A stretch of 9,217 bases of DNA, taken from contig CAWVWF010000149.1 in the NCBI GenBank assembly GCA_963933885.1, positions 1 to 9,217 on the forward strand. The letters run 5' to 3'. Position numbers and translations under genes: made by a program. Shown in pieces: positions 1 to 5,965 of this stretch. The notes under the pieces were generated by a model. That model ran no database searches and had not been told where the DNA came from. It saw only the letters and a program-made list of their open reading frames with translations. Each line of letters starts with the position of its first letter. Within the stretch, counting starts at the first letter, position 1. The stretch is from CAWVWF01 sp963933885. Its GTDB lineage: Bacteria; Bacteroidota; Bacteroidia; Flavobacteriales_C; GCA-002722245.

Positions 1-18
1 ACAAATCGGACAGTTTAT

Positions 19-41
19 CTTTCAGATTAAAAATCAGAAAG
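19..41. repeat. Imperfect inverted repeat (hairpin)
   Basis: Positions 19-27 and 33-41 form nine-base arms around a five-base loop, with a single A-A mismatch (24 and 36). It lies immediately 5' of the long hairpin at 41-149 and could be an extra 5' stem of that RNA or an operator at its promoter. It has no T-tract on the + strand, so it is not a + strand terminator. Confidence 0.4.
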
Positions 42-149
42 TACTACGCACTAAATTCATTCTATTAAACATTTCCTCAGTGCATGTCCTGAAAGAGATA
101 GCCTGCCTTGAGTTAGGTGTCTTTTACTGCGCACGAGAAAAAGTAGTAT
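41..149 (+). ncRNA. Candidate structured RNA, possibly 6S-like
   Basis: No open frame is credible in 1-258, but the stretch can fold into one long interrupted hairpin. Positions 41-47 pair with 143-149. A large one-sided bubble follows (48-71). Then 72-74, 76-78 and 80-83 pair with 138-140, 135-137 and 131-134, with single bulges at 75 and 79. Further in, 92-96 pair with 120-124 and 101-104 with 115-118. Two of the pairs (41-149 and 101-118) are G-U on the + strand and would be A-C mismatches on the minus strand, so + is favoured. A rod of about 109 nt with an asymmetric central bubble is the general shape of 6S RNA, and a flavobacterial 6S family (Flavo-1) of similar size is known. The identity is inferred from shape alone. 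A 7-of-8 match to TAnnTTTG lies at 16-23. Confidence 0.32.
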
Positions 150-225
150 ATAAAATATATAGTTACGCGTTGTAAAAAACCGTCTCAACAATACTAGACA
201 TTCCAAGGAACATAAATAAAGAGTA

Positions 226-255
226 AAAAAAAAGCTACCATCGGTAGCTTTTTTA
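226..255. terminator. Bidirectional intrinsic terminator of the PIN-PhoH gene
   Basis: The six-base arms 234-239 and 243-248 (GCTACC/GGTAGC) enclose a three-base loop. They are flanked by an A-run on the left and a T-run on the right that lengthen the stem. Read on the minus strand, the hairpin ends in a long U-tract only a few bases after the stop of the PIN-PhoH gene. The symmetry means it could also end a + strand transcript coming from the structured region at 41-149. Confidence 0.88.
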
Positions 256-258
256 GTT

Positions 259-1590
259 TTATAATAAATCGTTGGCTAGATTGGCTAGCTCTGATCGTTC
301 TCCTTTTTCTAGTGCTATATGCGCATAAAGCGGATGTTCTTTTGCTCGTTCTATAAGATATGATAACCCGTTTGAAAGTGTATCCAAATAAGGTGAATCA
401 ATTTGGTAGACATCTCCTGTGAAGATTACCTTCGTGTTTTCACCTGCTCTACTAATAATTGTTTTTACTTCATGCGGTGTTAAGTTTTGTGCTTCATCAA
501 CAATGAAAAATACATTTGAAAGACTTCGTCCTCTAATGAATGCAAGTGGACAAACAACTATCTTTTCTGTTTTCTGCATTTCTTCAATTTCGAGATATTC
601 TCTATTATCGAAAGAGTACTGATTTTTAATGTAACTCAAGTTATCCCATAAAGGCTCCATATAAGGATTTAACTTAGTTGCTGCATCTCCAGGCAAGTAT
701 CCAATATCCTTATTACTTAAAGGAACAATTGGACGCGCTAAGAAAATATGGTGATAATCATAATGCTGACCTAATGCGGCAGCTAAAGAAAGTAATGTTT
801 TTCCTGTTCCAGCAACACCTTGAATCGTAACTAATTTAACATCTGGATTGGTTAAAGCATGCATAGCGAAAGTTTGCTCTGCATTTTTTGGTTTTATACC
901 ATAACAGTTTTGTTTTTCAATTCTAGTAAATTCTTGAGAAGTTGCGTTGAAATAGGAGAGGATAGATTTCTTTCCATTCCTTAATATAAAATATTGATTA
1001 CTTTTTAATTTCCTTTTGGTAACATCAGCAGCAGTAACTGGTTTATTTTCATATAATTCATTAATTACATCTATTGGTACATCATCAATTGCAGATCTAC
1101 CAGATGGAATTGTATCAGCTTGAAGTTCGCTATTGTTTAATTTACCAGTTTCGTAATCTTCAGCAATTAAATTAAGCGACTTTGCTTTTATTCTTAAGTT
1201 AATATCTTTTGAAACCATGATAACCTGTCGCTTCGGAAATTTTGATTTCATATAAAGCGCGGCATTCAAAATTCGGTGATCACCTTTGTCTTCTCCGAAA
1301 ATTTCAATGGCATCTAATTTAGAACTGGCTTCATTCATTACAATACTAAATGAACCTTTGTTTTTTCCAATTGGAATCCATTCTTGCAGGGATTTCTCAC
1401 CAGATGCTTTATCAACAAAACGGGAAAACTCTCTTGCAGCGAAATTCTTGGTATCGTTACCTTTTTTGAAGTTGTCTAATTCTTCTAAAACTGTAATTGG
1501 AATAGCGATATCATGTTCAGCAAAATTCTTAATTGCATCGTAATCGTAAATGATTACGGAAGTGTCGAGTACAAATAGTTTTTTTCCCAT
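259..1590 (-). CDS. PIN domain-PhoH-family ATPase (YlaK/PhoH2 type)
   Basis: This 443-residue cytoplasmic protein joins a PIN nuclease domain to a PhoH-like P-loop ATPase, the architecture called PhoH2 or YlaK (COG1875). In the PIN half (about residues 4-145) the acidic metal-binding set is visible: D9 in VLDTSV, E36/E37, D104 in GDHRIL and D129 in SKDINL. After a linker, the ATPase half (about 235-440) has Walker A GVAGTGKT at 258-265, Walker B FFIVDEAQN with D365/E366, and a TGDVYQID sensor-like motif near 391-398. PhoH2 proteins studied elsewhere act as RNA helicase/ribonucleases, so ATP-driven RNA unwinding and cleavage is the likely activity; the RNA target is unknown. The ATG at 1590 is the natural start. 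An 8-bp inverted repeat ends one base before it. The gene appears monocistronic, with its own terminator at 226-255. Confidence 0.93.
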   Translation of the reverse strand: MGKKLFVLDTSVIIYDYDAIKNFAEHDIAIPITVLEELDNFKKGNDTKNFAAREFSRFVDKASGEKSLQEWIPIGKNKGSFSIVMNEASSKLDAIEIFGEDKGDHRILNAALYMKSKFPKRQVIMVSKDINLRIKAKSLNLIAEDYETGKLNNSELQADTIPSGRSAIDDVPIDVINELYENKPVTAADVTKRKLKSNQYFILRNGKKSILSYFNATSQEFTRIEKQNCYGIKPKNAEQTFAMHALTNPDVKLVTIQGVAGTGKTLLSLAAALGQHYDYHHIFLARPIVPLSNKDIGYLPGDAATKLNPYMEPLWDNLSYIKNQYSFDNREYLEIEEMQKTEKIVVCPLAFIRGRSLSNVFFIVDEAQNLTPHEVKTIISRAGENTKVIFTGDVYQIDSPYLDTLSNGLSYLIERAKEHPLYAHIALEKGERSELANLANDLL

Positions 1591-1591
1591 G

Positions 1592-1650
1592 AAGCGTGTG
1601 TTTTATTTTGTTACCCTATTTAAGGAGTAAAGGTTATGATATACACGCTT
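1592..1650 (-). promoter_or_regulatory. Inverted repeat in the leader of the PIN-PhoH gene
   Basis: AAGCGTGT (1592-1599 on +) and ACACGCTT (1643-1650) are perfect eight-base inverted repeats separated by 43 bases. On the minus strand the second arm ends one base before the ATG at 1590. If transcribed, the stem would hold the ribosome-entry region next to the start codon. If not transcribed, the arms could be the two half-sites of a DNA-binding protein. Both readings are inference from the repeat alone. Confidence 0.4.
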
Positions 1651-1736
1651 TTTAAATACACATTATTATGTTAGTTGCTGAGTTTTGAATAATAAAACAT
1701 GCAGTAAGGTGGAGGGAGGTTACTAGAGTTTATGGC

Positions 1737-1769
1737 AAAAAAAAAGACCACCATTAAGGTGATCTTTTT
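1737..1769 (-). terminator. Intrinsic terminator of the LPP20-like lipoprotein gene
   Basis: Seven-base arms at 1746-1752 and 1758-1764 (one G-U pair on the minus strand) enclose a five-base loop. On the minus strand the stem is followed by nine T residues (1745-1737). It lies about 25 bases past the stop of the lipoprotein gene. The A-rich left side and T-rich right side also allow weak function on the + strand. Confidence 0.88.
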
Positions 1770-1792
1770 CATATATAATATTTGTGTGATTC

Positions 1793-2377
1793 TTAATATC
1801 CTTTTTCAAGTTTATCCATTTCCTTATCGAAAGTTTGCTTGAATTTTTCGTAATCGTAATCAACTCTTAAAGATTCTTGCTTTGTCAATTTATCATTGAT
1901 AGCTTCTAATAAATCTCCAGCTTTCATTTCGATTGCTACATAGTAAACATATTTACCAGAACCATCAGTCTTTTGAGTCATCTTTTCACAAATTCTGTGA
2001 ACGTTAGTTAACTTTTGTTTAACTACTTCTCTAGATAAACTTTCAAACTTCTCTTCAACTTGTTCTTTATTATTAAACTCTCTAGAGTTAGCGTAATTAT
2101 CAATCGTTGCTTTAATTGTAGTTTGGATTGCTGCAGCTAATTTAGTTTTAGCTTCGTTCATTCCTTTCTTCATTGCAATTGCTCTATCAGTACTTTCACC
2201 TAAGGCGTTTGATCTGATGTGATTCTTATCAGAAAAATAATCAGGTCCTGAACAGTGGATGCTTATTTCAATTTCACCTTTTACAGCTACTTCTTTTTCT
2301 TTTGACTTACAACCAACCATTGCAATCGATCCTACTATAAGGAAAGCACTTAAAACATTTCTAGTAATAGTTCTCAT
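1793..2377 (-). CDS. LPP20-like lipoprotein
   Basis: The ATG at 2377 gives a 194-residue lipoprotein. The frame stays open to a TTG at 2386, but that TTG is inside an exact TAnnTTTG -7 box (2384-2391), so the ATG is preferred. The signal peptide has a basic N terminus, a hydrophobic run at 8-21 and a lipobox ending at C23 (MVGC). The residues after the cysteine are lysine-rich (CKSKEKE) rather than the acidic stretch usually linked to surface export in this phylum, so the protein may stay periplasmic. The body resembles the LPP20 family: a stretch around 58-90 with alanine/lysine helices (RAIAMKKGMNEAKTKLAAA), then a strand near 143-151 (YVYYVAIEM). The C-terminal 30 residues are charged and helical. 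Its function is unknown. It has its own terminator (1737-1769) and appears monocistronic. The family call is from sequence character only. Confidence 0.72.
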   Translation of the reverse strand: MRTITRNVLSAFLIVGSIAMVGCKSKEKEVAVKGEIEISIHCSGPDYFSDKNHIRSNALGESTDRAIAMKKGMNEAKTKLAAAIQTTIKATIDNYANSREFNNKEQVEEKFESLSREVVKQKLTNVHRICEKMTQKTDGSGKYVYYVAIEMKAGDLLEAINDKLTKQESLRVDYDYEKFKQTFDKEMDKLEKGY

Positions 2378-2383
2378 ATTTTT

Positions 2384-2391
2384 CAAATTTA
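2384..2391 (-). promoter_or_regulatory. -7 promoter box of the LPP20-like gene
   Basis: TAAATTTG on the minus strand is an exact match to the Bacteroidetes -7 consensus TAnnTTTG. It ends six bases before the ATG at 2377, so transcription would begin at or beside the start codon. No TTTG or TTG is found at the expected -33 distance (nearest about 30 bases upstream), which lowers confidence. Confidence 0.35.
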
Positions 2392-2480
2392 GTTTCTAAT
2401 TATTCATCACTATCGGCATTTCAACAACTGTGCCATAACATGATAGTATATCTGTAAATTTAATGGTTAAGTTTCAAATA

Positions 2481-2511
2481 AAAAAATCGATTAGTGTGTA
2501 ACTAATCGATT
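2481..2511 (-). terminator. Terminator downstream of the MORN gene (minus strand)
   Basis: Perfect ten-base arms at 2485-2494 and 2502-2511 enclose a seven-base loop. On the minus strand the second arm runs straight into a T-tract (2486-2480). It is the best candidate for ending the MORN-repeat transcript, although it lies about 115 bases past that gene's stop. On the + strand the same stem has no T-tract and could instead be the 5' hairpin of a small RNA. Confidence 0.7.
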
Positions 2512-2627
2512 CTCTTCTTGTTCAAGCTTATGCTGATTATAAAGACGTTCTTTATTCCCGAATTGCAAACTCAGGTTGTATTGAAAAGATGGGCAGGATC
2601 TTTTTTAATATAATCTGAGTTTTTTTA
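2482..2627 (+). ncRNA. Candidate small RNA antisense to the MORN gene 3' region
   Basis: Between two minus-strand genes the + strand has three hairpins in a row. They are 2485-2511 (10 bp), 2539-2555 (7 bp, three-base loop) and a long one at 2567-2622 ending in a T-tract. A 7-of-8 -7 box, TAAGTTTC at 2468-2475, would start a transcript near 2482, just before the first hairpin, but no clear -33 element is seen. The strong + strand terminator has no annotated + strand gene to serve, which is the main argument for a short + strand RNA of about 145 nt. It would be fully complementary to the 3' untranslated part of the MORN transcript. Alternatively the area is the decayed end of an old gene. Confidence 0.3.
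2567..2627 (+). terminator. Strong + strand terminator facing the MORN gene
   Basis: Positions 2567-2582 pair with 2607-2622 (16 bp, with G-U pairs at 2575 and 2578), then 2584-2590 pair with 2598-2604 (7 bp) around loop GGGCAGG. A T-tract of seven (2620-2626) overlaps the last stem pairs and the antisense of the MORN stop codon. The two G-U pairs become A-C mismatches on the minus strand, and no T-run follows there, so the element is oriented to the +. It would stop + strand transcription just before it enters the MORN gene antisense. Confidence 0.65.
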
Positions 2628-4397
2628 TTTTACAGTATTATCGTCTTTGTATTTTACCTTCTTCAGCATTTCTCCTTTCTTATTATAGAATTTCGCTTTT
2701 CCGTTTCTTCTACCATTCTTGTAAGGAACAATACTCTTCACTTTTCCATTACTATAATAACTAGTGAATTTACCATGGTACATTCCGTTTTTATAGGACA
2801 CTTCTTGATTAGCTCTATCAGTACCATCCCAGAAAACAATCCATGTACCAGTTTTAACTGATTCTTGTGTCTTAGTTCTGAACCTAGCCAATACATCAGT
2901 TCCTTTCAATGAAGCCCTTACTGAGTCTAGTTTGATCTCAATAACTTTGTATTCTCCTTTTTCTCTAATGAAGATTCCTTTGTTGTGGTAAACCTCATAA
3001 CTCCCTGTTAACAACCCATTACTATAATTACACTTGATTCCTGGATTTCCGTTGTTAAAGTGTTTCGCGTAATAACCATCTTTTACACCTTCTTTATAGT
3101 TGGCAACATATTCATCGTTACCAGTAGAATAGAACCCTTTCCAGTTTCCATCTATAACACCCATTTTGAAGTCACCTTTTTCTTTAACTCTTCCGTTCTT
3201 GTGCCAAGAAGTCCACGTTCCATTTTCTTTATCGTCTTTGAATTTTCCTTCATGGTCTTTTTTACCGTCCTTGAAAAGTACTGTCCATAAACCATTTCTT
3301 AAATCATTCTTAAAATGAGCAACCCTTAATTTTTGATTGGTAGGATAGTAGTATGTCCACTCACCATCTTTCTTATCATCTTTGAAATAAGCAACGTGTT
3401 CTGTTTTTCCAGTTTCAGAATAGTTGTATAACCACTTTCCGTTTCTTTTTCCAAGTTTGAAGTTTCCAACTATTTTTTGTCTTCCATTTTCAAACCAAGT
3501 CCAAGTACTATCTTCAATTCCATTTTTAAAGAATCCTTTACTTTCCAACTTACCATTTAATTGGTAAGAGAACCAAGGGCCATTTTCTTTTCCTCCAACA
3601 AAGTTTGAACTGTCTTTAATTTGACCATTTACATAGAAAGTCCTATAAGTACCATCTTTAATTCCTTTATTGTATTTGGCGATATACCAAGTGCTTCCGT
3701 TTTCATACCATTTAATTACGTCACCATGAACCTTTCCTGATACGTATTGAAGTTTACCTTTTGGTGCATCATCAGGATAAAATTCCATAATCGCTCCATT
3801 ACCATCTGTAACTACCTGTTTACCTTCTTTATCCCAAGCACTGATTACACTATCATATCCTGCGATATACATGCTCTCTTTAAATTTCTTTCCATCAGAA
3901 TACCAAAAAGTAAATAGTCCTTCTTTTTTGTTTTTGTTATAATTTCCTTGCCATTCTTTATTCCCATTTTCAAAATAAGAAACCCAAGATCCTGTTTTTG
4001 GTCCTGAAATGAATTCATGTGTTACTGAATCCTTGTCTCTACTATATTCACCTTGAATTCTAATGTTCCCATTTGTATACCATCCAGTATATTTGCCATG
4101 TCGTTGACCAACATAAAATTCTCCTTCATCTTCTTTCTTTCCGTTTTTATAATAAACAGTTACTAAACCGTGAAGTCTTCCTACATTGTAAGAACAAGTT
4201 TGTTTGATGTTCCCGTTTGCATGCCAGAATTTCCAAGCACCATTCTGTTTCCCGTTGTAGTAATCTCCTTCAGCTTCTAGTTTTCCATTAGGATATTTGT
4301 TTACAAAATGATCTTCTGATGCCTTTGCATTTGTCTTTGATTGACCTATTGCTAAAACCGAAGAAATAACTAAAACTAAAAGGATCTTAAACTTCAT
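2625..4397 (-). CDS. Secreted MORN-variant repeat protein (YwqK-like)
   Basis: This 590-residue exported protein is built almost entirely from repeats. Residues 1 to about 20 form a signal peptide (MKFKILLVLVISSVLAIGQ) without a lipobox. From about residue 34 to the end there are roughly 21 units of 20-25 residues. Each has an aromatic-x-NG turn followed by a GxW or GxY strand, for example YKNGKK, YTNGNIR, HKNGRVKE and YSNGKVKS. This is the MORN-variant repeat (Pfam MORN_2) found in proteins labelled YwqK-family antitoxin. Units alternate G-x-W-x-x-W/Y strands, so an extended beta structure is expected. Near residues 480-520 the rhythm breaks with a non-repeat insert (around LDSVRASLKGTDVLARFRTK). 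The protein lacks the C-terminal sorting domain typical of the type IX secretion system. No toxin gene is adjacent, so the antitoxin name should not be taken literally. A role in the envelope or in binding is inference. Confidence 0.88.
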   Translation of the reverse strand: MKFKILLVLVISSVLAIGQSKTNAKASEDHFVNKYPNGKLEAEGDYYNGKQNGAWKFWHANGNIKQTCSYNVGRLHGLVTVYYKNGKKEDEGEFYVGQRHGKYTGWYTNGNIRIQGEYSRDKDSVTHEFISGPKTGSWVSYFENGNKEWQGNYNKNKKEGLFTFWYSDGKKFKESMYIAGYDSVISAWDKEGKQVVTDGNGAIMEFYPDDAPKGKLQYVSGKVHGDVIKWYENGSTWYIAKYNKGIKDGTYRTFYVNGQIKDSSNFVGGKENGPWFSYQLNGKLESKGFFKNGIEDSTWTWFENGRQKIVGNFKLGKRNGKWLYNYSETGKTEHVAYFKDDKKDGEWTYYYPTNQKLRVAHFKNDLRNGLWTVLFKDGKKDHEGKFKDDKENGTWTSWHKNGRVKEKGDFKMGVIDGNWKGFYSTGNDEYVANYKEGVKDGYYAKHFNNGNPGIKCNYSNGLLTGSYEVYHNKGIFIREKGEYKVIEIKLDSVRASLKGTDVLARFRTKTQESVKTGTWIVFWDGTDRANQEVSYKNGMYHGKFTSYYSNGKVKSIVPYKNGRRNGKAKFYNKKGEMLKKVKYKDDNTVK

Positions 4398-4538
4398 ATG
4401 TGTATTATTTTGAATGAGAATTAACCAACTGCCAAAATAACGTTTAAAATGAATTAAGTAACGATAATTGAAGTGTAAATTTTAACATTTTAAAGTTTGT
4501 AAGTGGATTAACATAAAAATTGACTTAATTTTACTGTG
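4398..4538. promoter_or_regulatory. Divergent intergenic region between the MORN and acyltransferase genes
   Basis: These 141 bases separate two divergent starts and must contain both promoters. On the + strand, TTTG at 4496-4499 and TAATTTTA at 4526-4533 resemble -33 and -7 elements, but the spacer of 26 is long and the -7 box ends five bases before the ATG at 4539. No convincing box is seen for the MORN gene. No palindrome stands out. Confidence 0.35.
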
Positions 4539-5405
4539 ATGATCACTTTCAAAGAGAAAACAAAGTACGCTCCAGTATACGCTATATCACATCTTCCTTT
4601 TTGGATGATATATGCTTTTGCGCGTTTTGTATATGTTTTTTTATACTATGTTTTTGGATATAGAAAAGCAGTAGTTTTTGATAATTTAGAAAAGTCTTTT
4701 CCTGAAAAGTCAGCTTCAGAAATTAAAGTGATCGCTAAGAAGTTTTATATGCATTTTTGCTCAACTTTTTTAGAGTCTATTAAACTGTTATCAGTTTCTA
4801 GAGCAACAATGAAGGAGCGATACAAAATATTAAATGCCGATGTTATTAATAAGCATTATGATGATGGGGAAAGCTTAATCTTGTACGGTGCTCATTTCGC
4901 GAATTGGGAATGGATGACGGTTATGCCTTTGTATTCGAAATTCAAATTCATGCCTTTTTATCAAAAACAATCGTCTGATTATTTTGATAGATTGATGGTG
5001 ATTAACAGGGAGCGAATGGGAAGTGTTTGTATTGAATCTCAAAGTGGATTCAAATCTTTATTGATGCATTCTAAAAAGGGAATCCAAACATTTACATACG
5101 TAATAGGAGATCAATCTCCTATGAGTAAGAGTACTAAGAAATGGACACCTTTTTTAAACCGTGATACTGCTTTTTTAGTAGGAGCTGGAAGAATGGCAAA
5201 GAAGGTGAATCAGAAAATATATTACCCTAAGGTTACTCAACCTAAACGTGGTTATTATGAAATGGAGTTTATTGAAGTTCCAATTGATGATGACAATGTT
5301 GAGCCTGTTGTGAAGTATGCTGAGTTATTAGAGGCTAATATTAAAGAACAACCAGAATTGTGGTTGTGGAGTCATAAAAGGTGGAAATTAAAGAAAGAAG
5401 TCTAA
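4539..5405 (+). CDS. Lysophospholipid/lipid A acyltransferase, LpxL/HtrB family
   Basis: This 288-residue inner-membrane acyltransferase is predicted to move an acyl chain onto a lipid A precursor or related glycolipid. The N terminus has a hydrophobic anchor around residues 18-40. The catalytic HX4E motif is intact as HFANWE (H119, E124). Family blocks follow in order: MPFYQKQSSDYFDRLMVINRERMG (substrate region, 138-161), DQSP at 191-194, KWTPFLNRDTAFLVGAGRMAKK at 201-222, and the C-terminal PELWLWSHKRWK at 272-283. The length is slightly below the 300-310 typical of E. coli LpxL. A GTG in frame at 4536 would add one residue; the ATG at 4539 is preferred. The gene is divergent from the MORN protein gene and is followed by its own terminator at 5484-5502. 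Which acyl chain and which acceptor cannot be read from the sequence; ornithine-lipid or other lyso-lipid acylation is an alternative in this phylum. Confidence 0.9.
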   Translation: MITFKEKTKYAPVYAISHLPFWMIYAFARFVYVFLYYVFGYRKAVVFDNLEKSFPEKSASEIKVIAKKFYMHFCSTFLESIKLLSVSRATMKERYKILNADVINKHYDDGESLILYGAHFANWEWMTVMPLYSKFKFMPFYQKQSSDYFDRLMVINRERMGSVCIESQSGFKSLLMHSKKGIQTFTYVIGDQSPMSKSTKKWTPFLNRDTAFLVGAGRMAKKVNQKIYYPKVTQPKRGYYEMEFIEVPIDDDNVEPVVKYAELLEANIKEQPELWLWSHKRWKLKKEV

Positions 5406-5442
5406 CTTCTTTTTCCAATATATTTAATAAACATTTTCTTCT

Positions 5443-5472
5443 CGCGCTTATGTTCCGAAGGACATGAGTGTG
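5443..5472 (+). other. Hairpin in the 3' untranslated region of the acyltransferase gene
   Basis: Positions 5443-5453 pair with 5462-5472 (with three G-U pairs on +), and 5455-5456 pair with 5460-5461 around loop GAA with one bulged T. That gives about 13 pairs. No T-run follows. The ten-base palindrome TGTAATTACA (5471-5480) overlaps its end, and the terminator hairpin begins a few bases later. Together they make a compact structured 3' end. Confidence 0.45.
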
Positions 5473-5483
5473 TAATTACATTC

Positions 5484-5502
5484 GCGTCTCCAGACGCTTT
5501 TT
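5484..5502 (+). terminator. Intrinsic terminator of the acyltransferase gene
   Basis: GCGTC (5484-5488) and GACGC (5493-5497) enclose the loop TCCA and are followed by five T residues. It lies about 80 bases past the acyltransferase stop. On the minus strand no T-run follows the stem, so it does not clearly serve the converging lipoprotein gene, for which I see no good terminator. Confidence 0.85.
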
Positions 5503-5544
5503 ATCATCCAAATACAAGATAATCTAAATGAATAACCCTATCAT

Positions 5545-5961
5545 TTACTTTTTAGTAATCGATAAGTTTACAATCTCACCTGGAGTTTGAATATTTAACT
5601 TGTAAGTGTCGTTAGACTTTTCCAATTCATACTCAAATTCATTATTGTCTGGAGTAACTAAAATCGTTAACGACTTATCTTCAGCTCCAATAGAATACTG
5701 ACCTTCTAATACTTTTTCTCCGCTTGCAGAATTGATCTTGAAATTAGCACCTTTCTCAAAAGAGAAAACATAACCAACTTTATATTTTTCATGAATGATA
5801 GAAGTGATGAATTCTTCTTTACTTAATAATGCATCAGCATCATCAACCTCAGTAATGTTCCATTCTCCAACCAATAATTCATTATCAACATTTGCTTTAA
5901 AAGGTTCTCCTGAACATGATACAGCTACTAATGCGATTAATCCTAGTACTAAATTTTTCAT
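5545..5961 (-). CDS. Small lipocalin-like lipoprotein
   Basis: This 138-residue lipoprotein has a short signal peptide (hydrophobic run 4-14) and lipobox AVSC, giving a mature protein starting at C16. The mature part begins with a linker (SGEPFKANVDNE) and then LLVGEWNITEVDDAD (29-43). That opening, a GxW followed by alternating strands, is typical of lipocalin-like domains in Bacteroidetes lipoproteins. The remainder shows repeated strand pattern (YKVGYVFSFEKGANFKI, KVLEGQYSI, KSLTILVT, EFEYELEK, TYKLNI, EIVNLSIT), consistent with a small beta barrel. The ligand is unknown. Its ATG lies only four bases after the smpB stop, so it is almost certainly co-transcribed with smpB and may rely on translational coupling. 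Confidence 0.8.
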   Translation of the reverse strand: MKNLVLGLIALVAVSCSGEPFKANVDNELLVGEWNITEVDDADALLSKEEFITSIIHEKYKVGYVFSFEKGANFKINSASGEKVLEGQYSIGAEDKSLTILVTPDNNEFEYELEKSNDTYKLNIQTPGEIVNLSITKK

Positions 5962-5965
5962 AATT

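Noticed and set aside
1..258. tmRNA gene next to a window that contains smpB
   Set aside because: I looked for an SsrA tag-coding stretch and a tRNA-like end and found neither.
419..622. Open frame of 67 codons on the + strand
   Set aside because: It lies inside the PIN-PhoH gene on the opposite strand, and the encoded residues have no recognisable family. The minus frame has complete catalytic motifs.
1286..1543. Open frame of 85 codons on the + strand
   Set aside because: It is antisense to the PIN domain coding region, which explains its openness; it has no independent support.
2530..2613. Small + strand ATG frame of 27 codons in the 2378-2624 gap
   Set aside because: It has no ribosome-binding site and runs through the terminator hairpin; it is more likely a by-product of the structured region.
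3060..3290. Open frame of 76 codons on the + strand
   Set aside because: It is the antisense shadow of the MORN repeats; the phenylalanine-rich product reflects the Lys/Glu-rich codons on the other strand.
2625..4397. Antitoxin of a toxin-antitoxin pair
   Set aside because: YwqK-type names suggest this, but the protein has an export signal, is far longer than antitoxins, and has no toxin neighbour.
2625..4397. CRISPR or DNA tandem repeat suggested by the regular protein repeats
   Set aside because: The units repeat at protein level with diverged DNA, varying length and a continuous reading frame.
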